From an uncultured Eubacterium sp. (GTDB lineage Bacteria; Bacillota; Clostridia; Lachnospirales; Lachnospiraceae), in NCBI RefSeq assembly GCF_934295145.1, contig NZ_CAKRAS010000066.1:1-13335 (forward strand): a stretch of 13,335 nt of DNA. Direction: 5' to 3'. Under the pieces are notes generated by a model that was given only the letters and a program-made list of their open reading frames with translations, had not been told where the DNA came from and ran no database searches. The position numbers and the translations under genes are program-made. Positions 6,470 through 11,855 of this stretch are shown one piece after another. The first letter of the stretch is position 1. Each line of letters starts with the position of its first letter.

Positions 6470-6514
6470 TAGAAAACGAGCAGTTTTCGCAGAAAAATAA
6501 TATTGATAAAAACA

Positions 6515-6542
6515 TTGACACATGGACGGTAAAAAATACAAT
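6515..6542 (+). promoter_or_regulatory. Candidate promoter P1 upstream of rplS
   Basis: TTGACA (6515-6520), a 16-base spacer and TACAAT (6537-6542) form a near-consensus sigma-A promoter. Its start site near 6549 would begin the transcript inside the following hairpin. Either P1 or P2, or both, could drive rplS. Confidence 0.5.
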
Positions 6543-6548
6543 AGAAAT

Positions 6549-6570
6549 GCAACAATTTATGTTGCTTTTT
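6549..6570 (+). terminator. Small intrinsic terminator of the trmD transcript
   Basis: GCAACA (6549-6554) pairs with TGTTGC (6560-6565) around a 5-base loop, followed by T6566-6570. The stem is short but has the U-run expected of a terminator about 80 bases after trmD. It would limit read-through into rplS. Its 3' arm and U-run coincide with the -35 box of promoter P2. Confidence 0.5.
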
Positions 6571-6590
6571 ATAAATAAGTATGGTAAACT
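6562..6590 (+). promoter_or_regulatory. Candidate promoter P2 for rplS, overlapping the terminator
   Basis: TTGCTT (6562-6567), a 17-base spacer and TAACT-like TAAACT (6585-6590) carry an extended -10 TG at 6582-6583. A start near 6597 would give a leader of about 75 bases that holds the structured element before rplS. Confidence 0.45.
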
Positions 6591-6596
6591 ATCATA

Positions 6597-6672
6597 CGTT
6601 GTGAATTAAAGAAGAGATGGTCCTCTGTTACGTAACGTATTAAGAACATCCAAATAACAGGAGGTCACAAAA
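6597..6672 (+). promoter_or_regulatory. rplS leader that can sequester the ribosome binding site (L19-leader-like)
   Basis: CCTCTGTTA (6622-6630) can pair with TAACAGGAGG (6655-6664), giving nine base pairs with one bulged G (6661). The 3' arm includes the AGGAGG ribosome binding site of rplS (6659-6664). The 24-base loop region contains the rest of a GTTAC/GTAAC palindrome (6627-6636). A second possible pairing, GATG (6616-6619) with CATC (6647-6650), would form a pseudoknot or an alternative fold. Position and design match autoregulatory leaders of ribosomal proteins. An L19 leader family is known in Firmicutes. Membership was not tested here. Confidence 0.55.
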
Positions 6673-7026
6673 ATGAACGCAAATGAAATTATCAAAAGCA
6701 TCGAAGCTGAGCAGCTGAAAGCTGAAGTACCGGAGTTTTCCGTAGGAGATACAGTTCGTGTATCTGCAAAAATCAAAGAGGGTAACCGCGAAAGAATTCA
6801 GGTTTTCGAGGGTACTGTATTAAAGAAACAGGGCGGAAGCAACCGTGAGACATTTACAGTTCGTAAATTCTCCAACGGTGTTGGCGTAGAGAAAACTTGG
6901 CCATTACACTCTCCGAACGTAGAGAAAGTTGAAGTTGTTCGTTACGGTAAAGTAAGACGTGCAAAACTTTACTACTTAAGAGATCGTGTAGGTAAGAAAG
7001 CTAAAGTTAAAGAGTTAGTAAAATAA
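6673..7026 (+). CDS. rplS: 50S ribosomal protein bL19
   Basis: This 117-residue protein sits at the 30S-50S interface. Typical segments are DTVRVSAKIKEGNRERIQVFEG (27-48), GGSNRETFTVRKFSNGVGVEKTWP, HSPNVEKVEVVRYGKVRRAKLYYLR and a lysine-rich tail, together diagnostic for bL19 at its normal length. The AGGAGG site is eight bases before the ATG and may be hidden in a leader stem, consistent with feedback control by the protein itself. The gene has its own upstream promoters and a strong terminator downstream, so it probably behaves as a separate transcription unit inside the cluster. Confidence 0.98.
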   Translation: MNANEIIKSIEAEQLKAEVPEFSVGDTVRVSAKIKEGNRERIQVFEGTVLKKQGGSNRETFTVRKFSNGVGVEKTWPLHSPNVEKVEVVRYGKVRRAKLYYLRDRVGKKAKVKELVK

Positions 7027-7054
7027 TTAGCTCTAGTATGCTGAATGATGATAA

Positions 7055-7092
7055 TCCTCTGAATGATGCCTTGCATCTTCAGAGGGTTTTTT
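7055..7092 (+). terminator. Strong intrinsic terminator after rplS
   Basis: TCCTCTGAA (7055-7063) pairs with TTCAGAGGG (7078-7086). Inside, one bulged T is followed by GATGC (7065-7069) with GCATC (7073-7077) around a CTT loop. This gives about 14 pairs, then T7087-7092. It begins 28 bases after the rplS stop codon. Confidence 0.85.
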
Positions 7093-7093
7093 C

Positions 7094-7128
7094 GTTTGAT
7101 AGAAAATTACGCTGAATTTCTATCAAAC
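7094..7128. other. 12-base perfect inverted repeat between rplS and lepB
   Basis: GTTTGATAGAAA (7094-7105) and TTTCTATCAAAC (7117-7128) are exact reverse complements separated by 11 bases. No U-run follows on the plus strand, and the repeat sits directly after the rplS terminator. It could be an operator, an RNA stem or a remnant of an insertion. The next 35 bases hold three GCAC words and two GTGC words that could form competing small hairpins (GCAC 7133-7136 with GTGC 7140-7143; CGTGC 7139-7143 with GCACG 7159-7163). Confidence 0.5.
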
Positions 7129-7158
7129 AAAAGCACTTCGTGCAAACGATGCACACTC

Positions 7159-7189
7159 GCACGAAAAAAACTTTTCGTTGCAGTTTTTT
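7159..7189 (+). terminator. Possible second terminator upstream of lepB
   Basis: GCACGAAAA (7159-7167) pairs with TTTTCGTTGC (7172-7181) with one bulged T and a 4-base loop, followed by AG and T7184-7189. It could back up the rplS terminator. The stem is A/T-rich, so strength is doubtful. Confidence 0.4.
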
Positions 7190-7203
7190 CCTTATTTATA
7201 GGG

Positions 7204-7232
7204 TGTTTGAAAAGAATGTTTTCTGTTACAAT
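7204..7232 (+). promoter_or_regulatory. Promoter for lepB-rbgA-rnhB-yraN
   Basis: The -10 is TACAAT (7227-7232) with an extended TG at 7224-7225. The -35 is weak (TGTTTG 7204-7209 at spacing 17, or GTTTGA at 16). The predicted start near 7239 leaves a leader of about 27 bases with an AGGAGG site. The promoter falls within the longest open reading frame upstream of lepB and supports the later start. Confidence 0.5.
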
Positions 7233-7265
7233 AAAAGCACACGTTTTGATAGGAGGAAATCTAGT

Positions 7266-7850
7266 ATGACATTATTTCATTCAGGTGGTCTGAATTTTCG
7301 CAGAAGACGAAAAAAAATGAAACTGTCTACGGCCAAAAGCCTGGCAGCGTGGGTGGTGGAAATAATTATCGTATTGCTGATCGCTTTCGTGGTAGTATAT
7401 TGCGCGGGAATGAAGGTGACAGTAGTTGGCAATTCCATGGAACCGACGGTTTCAGACGGAAGCCAGATTCTGGTGAATCGTTTTGTTTATAACATAAAAA
7501 GTCCAAAAGCTGGTGACGTGATTGTGTTTTTGCCAAATGGCAATGAGAAGAGTCATTATTATGTCAAACGTGTCATCGGTGTACCGGGTGACAAGGTGCA
7601 GATCAAAAATGGCCTGTTGTACGTCAATGGTGAATTATATGATGTGGAGGATACCGAGACGATCAAAAGCGCAGGTGTTGCAGAGGACGAGATCACGGTT
7701 GGCGAAGATGAATATTTTGTGCTTGGTGATAACCGAAATAGCAGTGAGGACAGCAGATATGCGAATATCGGAAATGTGAAAAAAAGCTATATCAAAGGAA
7801 AAGCATGGTATATTACGCGTCCGTTTAAGAAGATGGGACGTATCAAATAG
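7266..7850 (+). CDS. lepB: Type I signal peptidase
   Basis: This 194-residue membrane-anchored serine/lysine protease removes signal peptides from secreted proteins. A basic N-terminus (RRRRKK, 12-17) precedes one transmembrane segment (about 26-48). The catalytic domain follows, with the nucleophile Ser57 in GNSMEPT, the general-base Lys101 in YYVKRVIGVPGD, and the box GDNRNSSEDSR (154-164). A single membrane anchor and short length are the Gram-positive Sip type. The ATG at 7266 has AGGAGG (7252-7257) eight bases upstream. A GTG at 7140 would add 42 residues that overlap the promoter and hairpins, so I rejected it. Signal peptidase placed between rplS and rbgA is a frequent clostridial order; Bacillus lacks it at this place. 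Confidence 0.95.
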   Translation: MTLFHSGGLNFRRRRKKMKLSTAKSLAAWVVEIIIVLLIAFVVVYCAGMKVTVVGNSMEPTVSDGSQILVNRFVYNIKSPKAGDVIVFLPNGNEKSHYYVKRVIGVPGDKVQIKNGLLYVNGELYDVEDTETIKSAGVAEDEITVGEDEYFVLGDNRNSSEDSRYANIGNVKKSYIKGKAWYITRPFKKMGRIK

Positions 7851-7868
7851 AAGAAAGAGGGATAAAGT

Positions 7869-8720
7869 ATGAATTTTCAGTGGTACCCGGGACATATGAC
7901 GAAGGCAAAGCGGCAGATGCAGGAAGATATCAAACTGATTGATCTGGTAATCGAACTGGTGGATGCGAGAATCCCACTGAGCAGCCGTAATCCGGATATT
8001 GATGAACTTGGAAAAAATAAAGCACGTCTGATTTTGTTAAACAAGTCAGATCTGTCAGATGAGAGAAAAAATGAAGCATGGGCTTCTTACTTTAAAGCAA
8101 AAGGATTTTATGTGGTAAAGCTGGATGCGCGCCGTAGAAATAGTATGAAAGAGATCCAGAATGTCATTCTGGAAGCCTGCAAGGAGAAAATTGAACGTGA
8201 CCGTCGCAGAGGCATTAAAAACCGTCCGGTGCGTGCTATGGTTGTCGGAATCCCGAATGTGGGAAAATCTACATTTATAAATACATTTGCCGGAAAAGCA
8301 TGCGCAAAGACTGGAAATAAACCGGGTGTGACAAAAGGAAAACAGTGGATTCGCTTGAATAAAGATGTGGAACTGCTTGATACGCCGGGAATTTTATGGC
8401 CAAAATTTGATGATCAGATGGTGGGACTCCGTCTGGCACTGATCGGTTCTATCAAGGATGAGATTCTGAACATCGATGAGCTTTCACTGGAATTAATATC
8501 TTTTCTGCGGGAAAATTATGCAGGTACATTGGTTGCCCGCTATGAGGTGGAAGAGAATGTCGAACGTCCGGTGGAAATTCTCGAAGCTATTGCACAGAAA
8601 CGTGGTTGTGTACAGCGTGGAAATGAGATTGATTACAGCAAAGCAGCAGCACTTGTGATTGACGATTTCAGATCCGGACGCCTGGGACGTATCACATTGG
8701 AACTGCCGGAGGCAAATTAA
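7869..8720 (+). CDS. rbgA: Ribosome biogenesis GTPase RbgA (YlqF)
   Basis: This 283-residue circularly permuted GTPase acts late in 50S subunit assembly and promotes incorporation of uL16 and other late proteins. The permuted motif order is visible: G4 NKSD (58-61) comes first, then G1 GIPNVGKS (127-134), then G3 DTPG (171-174). The N-terminus FQWYPGHMTKAKRQM is typical for YlqF, and the C-terminal helical RNA-binding domain is present. Length matches the family. The ATG follows AAAGAGGGA. The rnhB ribosome binding site GGAGG overlaps its last codons and rnhB starts one base after the stop, so the two are translationally coupled. Confidence 0.97.
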   Translation: MNFQWYPGHMTKAKRQMQEDIKLIDLVIELVDARIPLSSRNPDIDELGKNKARLILLNKSDLSDERKNEAWASYFKAKGFYVVKLDARRRNSMKEIQNVILEACKEKIERDRRRGIKNRPVRAMVVGIPNVGKSTFINTFAGKACAKTGNKPGVTKGKQWIRLNKDVELLDTPGILWPKFDDQMVGLRLALIGSIKDEILNIDELSLELISFLRENYAGTLVARYEVEENVERPVEILEAIAQKRGCVQRGNEIDYSKAAALVIDDFRSGRLGRITLELPEAN

Positions 8721-8721
8721 G

Positions 8722-9483
8722 ATGGTAGTCAGAAAAATTGGTGAGATTAAAGAAGAATTAAATGCGACGGCAGAAACCAAACTGCAGCAGTTTATTGAAA
8801 AATACAGCACAGATGAACGAGCGGGTGTAAAAGCAGCTGTAAATCAGGCACAAAAACGTCTGGAAAAATATGAGAAGGAGCTGCTTCGCATCGATGCGCT
8901 TAAAATTTATGAACGCAAATATGCGGATTACGCTTTTATCTGTGGCATAGATGAGGTTGGACGTGGTCCATTGGCAGGGCCGGTAGTAGCCGGTGCAGTC
9001 ATCCTTCCAAAAAATTGCAATATTTTGTATATTAATGATTCCAAAAAACTCAGTGAAAAAAAACGTGAAGAACTTTATGACGTGATTATGGAGCAGGCAG
9101 TTGCTACCGGCATTGGTATGGCATCTCCGACACGAATTGATGAGATCAATATTTTGCAGGCTACTTATGAAGCTATGCGGGAAGCAATCAGCAAATTAGA
9201 CCCACAGCCGAATCTGCTTTTGAATGATGCAGTGACAATTCCGGAAGTGGATATTTATCAAGTCCCAATTATTAAAGGTGATGCGAAAAGTATTTCCATC
9301 GGTGCAGCAAGTATTATTGCAAAAGTGACGAGAGATCGATTGATGGTGGAATATGATAAAATTATGCCGGAGTATGGATTTGCATCCAACAAAGGTTATG
9401 GTTCGGCAGCACATATCGAGGCATTGAAAAAATATGGTGCATCTCCGATTCACAGACAGAGTTTTATACATAACTTTATCTAA
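8722..9483 (+). CDS. rnhB: Ribonuclease HII
   Basis: This 253-residue enzyme cleaves RNA in RNA-DNA hybrids and initiates removal of single ribonucleotides from DNA. The DEDD catalytic residues are visible: D77 and E78 in GIDEVGRGPLAGP, D169 in LLLNDA, and D187 in IKGDAKS. SIGAASIIAKVTRDR and NKGYGSAAHIEAL are further family signatures. An N-terminal helical extension of about 70 residues is as in the Bacillus enzyme. The ATG at 8722 was chosen because GGAGG (8708-8712) is nine bases upstream. A TTG at 8659 would overlap rbgA by 62 bases without a ribosome binding site. A 76-base spacer with weak ACTCTC/GAGAGT and CACTT/AAGTG pairings separates it from yraN. Confidence 0.96.
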   Translation: MVVRKIGEIKEELNATAETKLQQFIEKYSTDERAGVKAAVNQAQKRLEKYEKELLRIDALKIYERKYADYAFICGIDEVGRGPLAGPVVAGAVILPKNCNILYINDSKKLSEKKREELYDVIMEQAVATGIGMASPTRIDEINILQATYEAMREAISKLDPQPNLLLNDAVTIPEVDIYQVPIIKGDAKSISIGAASIIAKVTRDRLMVEYDKIMPEYGFASNKGYGSAAHIEALKKYGASPIHRQSFIHNFI

Positions 9484-9559
9484 GTCGAATAGACTCTCAC
9501 TTTTATAAGTGGTGAGGATATAAATTAATATTTGCCGGAGAGAGTAGAAAGAGGCAGAT

Positions 9560-9922
9560 GTGAATACACGAGAAATTGGTATGGCACAGGAACAGCGAGT
9601 GGCAGATTGGATGCGGCAGCATGGTTTTATTGTTTTGGAACAAAATTTTCGTTGTTCATTTGGTGAAATCGATCTGATCGCAAAAAAGGATGGATATCTC
9701 ATTTTTGTAGAGGTTAAATACCGTAGTAATGAACAATTTGGAGCACCGTGTGAGGCCATAGACTGGCGCAAACGGCAACGGATTTCCAATGCTGCGGTTT
9801 TTTATCTAAAGAGATGCGGATATTCTATGGGATATCCTTGCCGCTTTGATGTGGCGGAGGTGTCTTTGCATAATATTCATGTGGTGGAAAATGCGTTTGA
9901 TTATTGTGGATCTTTTCATTGA
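9560..9922 (+). CDS. yraN: YraN family (UPF0102) endonuclease-fold protein
   Basis: This 120-residue protein belongs to the YraN/UPF0102 family with a restriction-endonuclease-like PD-(D/E)XK fold; its cellular role is not established. The signature GEIDLIAKKDGYLIFVEVKYR is present, with D38 and E51-V-K53 as the likely metal-binding residues, preceded by RVADWMRQHGFIVLEQNFRC. I chose the GTG at 9560 because AGAGG lies about eight bases upstream and the resulting N-terminus (MNTREIG) matches the family's usual beginning. A later ATG at 9581 would cut it. The rnhB-yraN neighbourhood is common in clostridia. Its last 32 bases overlap another frame that reads as the beginning of a broken small gene. 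Confidence 0.9.
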   Translation: MNTREIGMAQEQRVADWMRQHGFIVLEQNFRCSFGEIDLIAKKDGYLIFVEVKYRSNEQFGAPCEAIDWRKRQRISNAAVFYLKRCGYSMGYPCRFDVAEVSLHNIHVVENAFDYCGSFH

Positions 9923-10064
9923 TGGAAGTTACGTTCTTTGTGAACTGGATGAGAGATTCTTATATGGCATGAATATTTCTATCAGACTGCACGGTTGTTG
10001 AAATTAGATGCCTACATGACATCGGATTATGGAATATAGGAATGTTGAAGGAAAGGATGTATTT
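9891..10064 (+). pseudogene. Frame-broken remnant of a small unidentified gene
   Basis: The 106 bases between yraN and the pgeF reading frame encode protein-like sequence only when two frame changes are allowed. Starting at ATG 9891, the first frame reads MRLIIVDLFIDGSYVLCELD, then ERFLYGM to about 9971. Adding one base after ATG 9969-9971 continues as E-YFYQTARLLKLDAYMTSDYGI in another frame, which stops at TAG 10037. Adding a TA in the ATAT run at 10034-10037 then joins YRNVEGKDVFVEKKNIFIKRK in the pgeF frame. The joins are smooth and the composition is protein-like. I do not recognise the family. GGTGG is only three bases before ATG 9891, a poor start context. Sequencing errors or chance are alternatives. 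Confidence 0.4.
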
Positions 10065-10943
10065 GTGGAAAAGAAAAATATATTTATAAAAAGAAAAGCA
10101 GGTGGCACGCAGCCGTTGAAATTGATGGATCATCCTCTGGAAAATGGAAGCGTATTGCCATTATTTCACTATCCGTTGCTTGAACAGACAGGGATTGTGC
10201 GTCATTGCTTTACGACGCGTTGCGGTGGTGTGAGCGAGGGAATCTTTTCAACACTGAATCTCAGCTTCAGTCGCGGGGACATAAAACAAGATGTGGAGGA
10301 AAATTACCGGCGTATTGCCGAAGCTATAGGAACAGATTGTGAACATCTTGTATGTTCGGATCAGACACATACGACAAATATACGGGTAGTGACAGAATCA
10401 GATGCAGGAAAAGGAATTATCCGAGCACGAGATTATACGGATGTGGATGGGCTTATTACAAATGTACCGGGACTGACACTGGTAACATTTTATGCGGACT
10501 GCGTGCCACTGTATTTTGTAGATCCAGTGCATCATGCCATAGGTCTCAGCCATTCCGGATGGAGAGGAACGGTTGCCCGTATGGGAAAATGTACCATTGA
10601 AGCGATGCATCGGGAATATGGTACGGAGGCCTCAGATGTATACTGTGCCATTGGTCCATCCATCTGTCAGGATTGCTATGAGGTCAGTGAAGATGTGGCA
10701 GTCCGGTTTGAACAGGCATTTTCAGGGCATGAATCAGAAATTTTGATCAATAAAGGAAATGGAAAATATCAGTTGGATCTCTGGAAAGCAAACGAAATTG
10801 TGCTGTTGGAAGCAGGAGTGAATCCGGAGCATCTGGCAGTGACAGATGTATGTACCTGCTGCAATCCGGAATTATTGTTTTCACATCGTGCAAGTCATGG
10901 AAAACGCGGGAATCTTGGGGCGTTTCTAGGTTTGACGGTTTAG
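10065..10943 (+). CDS. pgeF: Peptidoglycan editing factor PgeF (laccase-domain, YfiH/YlmD family)
   Basis: This cytoplasmic enzyme family (formerly polyphenol oxidase) is reported to correct mis-incorporated residues in peptidoglycan precursors and can act as a purine nucleoside hydrolase/phosphorylase. The zinc-site His-Cys-His set is clear: His in SDQTHTTN, Cys in FYADCVPLYF and His in GLSHSGWRGT. RCGGVSEGIFSTLNLSFSRGD and CTCCNPELLFSHR are also family signatures. The core starts near PLFHYPLLEQTG. The start is uncertain. I chose GTG 10065 (292 residues) because AAAGGA (10052-10057) is seven bases upstream. ATG 10029 (304 residues) has no ribosome binding site, and TTG 10116 with AGGTGG is possible. 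The first residues resemble the tail of the broken gene upstream, so the native N-terminus may be shorter. Confidence 0.92.
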   Translation: MEKKNIFIKRKAGGTQPLKLMDHPLENGSVLPLFHYPLLEQTGIVRHCFTTRCGGVSEGIFSTLNLSFSRGDIKQDVEENYRRIAEAIGTDCEHLVCSDQTHTTNIRVVTESDAGKGIIRARDYTDVDGLITNVPGLTLVTFYADCVPLYFVDPVHHAIGLSHSGWRGTVARMGKCTIEAMHREYGTEASDVYCAIGPSICQDCYEVSEDVAVRFEQAFSGHESEILINKGNGKYQLDLWKANEIVLLEAGVNPEHLAVTDVCTCCNPELLFSHRASHGKRGNLGAFLGLTV

Positions 10944-10981
10944 AAGAAAAATGGTCGATAACAGTATAAGTATTATTAAAA

Positions 10982-10987
10982 TATAAT
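10982..10987 (+). promoter_or_regulatory. Possible -10 element ahead of the acetyltransferase gene
   Basis: A perfect TATAAT lies 39 bases after the pgeF stop codon and 78 bases before the acetyltransferase ATG. No clear TTGACA lies 16-18 bases upstream (TAACAG at 10959-10964 is the nearest), so this is a weak candidate for a separate promoter. Confidence 0.3.
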
Positions 10988-11065
10988 ATGAGAAAAAATA
11001 GGGGCTATTCATTATTCGACTATAAGGTATATTGGGAAAAAGATTTTTACAGGAGGAATGGGAAA

Positions 11066-11728
11066 ATGTATTTAAAAGAAAGAATTGCAAATGGGATGGT
11101 TTTTTATGAGCATGGACATAAGGATCCGGTAGATATTGAACAGGAGCAGGAACTGGATGCATTACGCAGACATTGTAAAGAGGTCATGTTTGATTATAAT
11201 CATACGCGTCCAAGTGATCGCGAAAAACGATTAGAGTTGTTAAAAGGATTGTTAGGAAAGTGTGGAGATAGCGTATTCATTGAAGATGGGGTGCATATGT
11301 CTTATGGCTGTCATCTATATCTGGAAGGTTCATTTTATGCGAATTTCAATTTGAATGTAGTGGATGATGGAGATATTTTCATTGGAGATAAAACAATGAT
11401 TGGGCCAAATGTAACACTTTGCACCACCGGACATCCGGCAGATGCTGAGTATCGTTCGATGGGGGCACATTATTCCCTGCCAATCCATATAGGTAGAAAT
11501 GTCTGGATTGGAAGTAATGCGGTAGTACTTCCTGGAGTGACAATTGGAGATAATGCTGTAATCGGTGCAGGCAGTGTTGTGACAAGAGATATTCCGGCAA
11601 ATGTGATTGCAATAGGAATTCCATGTCGTGTGACCAGGGAAATTGGCGAAAGAGAACGGGAATACTATTTCCGTGAGCTGAAAATGGATTTTCCATACAC
11701 TTCGGAGAAAATTACATCAGATATGTGA
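11066..11728 (+). CDS. Maltose/galactoside O-acetyltransferase family protein (hexapeptide repeat)
   Basis: This 220-residue protein is likely an acetyl-CoA-dependent sugar O-acetyltransferase of the Maa/LacA type, working as a trimer in the cytoplasm. The N-terminal helical Maa domain includes MYLKERIANG and DPVDIEQEQELDALRRHCKE. The left-handed beta-helix of hexapeptide repeats follows from about residue 70 (IFIGDKTMIGPNV, IHIGRNVWIGSNAVVLPGVTIGDNAVIGAGS, cited by motif). The likely catalytic His123 lies in CTTGHPADAEYR, and IAIGIPCRVTREI closes the fold. The C-terminus runs about 20 residues past the usual end. ATG 11066 was chosen for AGGAGG (11051-11056) nine bases upstream. An ATG at 10988 has no ribosome binding site and would overlap the TATAAT. 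The sugar acceptor is unknown. Confidence 0.9.
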   Translation: MYLKERIANGMVFYEHGHKDPVDIEQEQELDALRRHCKEVMFDYNHTRPSDREKRLELLKGLLGKCGDSVFIEDGVHMSYGCHLYLEGSFYANFNLNVVDDGDIFIGDKTMIGPNVTLCTTGHPADAEYRSMGAHYSLPIHIGRNVWIGSNAVVLPGVTIGDNAVIGAGSVVTRDIPANVIAIGIPCRVTREIGEREREYYFRELKMDFPYTSEKITSDM

Positions 11729-11763
11729 TGATTTCGTACTAAGTCTGACGTGCGTTCATGAGC

Positions 11764-11800
11764 AAGTAGTGAAAACGGATTGCGAATGTCCGCTTTACTT
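11764..11800. repeat. Dispersed hairpin repeat, family 2, copy 2
   Basis: This copy shares AAGTAG, six bases, CGGATTGCGAAT, one base, TCCGC with 1813-1842. It folds as an imperfect hairpin in which CGGA (11776-11779) pairs with TCCG (11789-11792), AAA with TTT and AGT with ACT. The lower stem differs in bases from copy 1 but remains paired. It lies in the 127-base gap between the acetyltransferase and MATE genes. A separate CATCAT/ATGATG hairpin (11802-11807 with 11811-11816) follows. There is no U-run, so it is not a standard terminator. Confidence 0.5.
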
Positions 11801-11855
11801 CCATCATGCGATGATGAATGATAAAAAGAAGATTACGAACAAGGGGATTTTGTAG

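Noticed and set aside
6470..6490. GAAAAC/GTTTTC stem right after trmD as the main terminator
   Set aside because: The stem is A/T-rich, the T-run is inside the stem and A-rich sequence follows. The GCAACA/TGTTGC hairpin with five Ts at 6549-6570 is a better candidate.
7140..7265. N-terminal extension of lepB from a GTG at 7140
   Set aside because: The stretch contains a terminator-like hairpin and the extended -10 promoter. It lacks a ribosome binding site, while ATG 7266 has AGGAGG at ideal spacing and gives a normal length.
9196..9789. Long minus-strand open reading frame (197 codons) opposite rnhB and yraN
   Set aside because: It overlaps conserved catalytic regions of rnhB and yraN, and its translation is rich in Cys, Ser and Arg with no recognisable motif.
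9922..9972. Separate 16-codon ORF starting at ATG 9922
   Set aside because: It has no ribosome binding site, overlaps the yraN stop codon and is far shorter than the frame-shifted reading that spans the same bases.
10988..11065. N-terminal extension of the acetyltransferase from ATG 10988
   Set aside because: There is no ribosome binding site and the codon abuts a TATAAT. ATG 11066 has AGGAGG and begins with the family-typical sequence.
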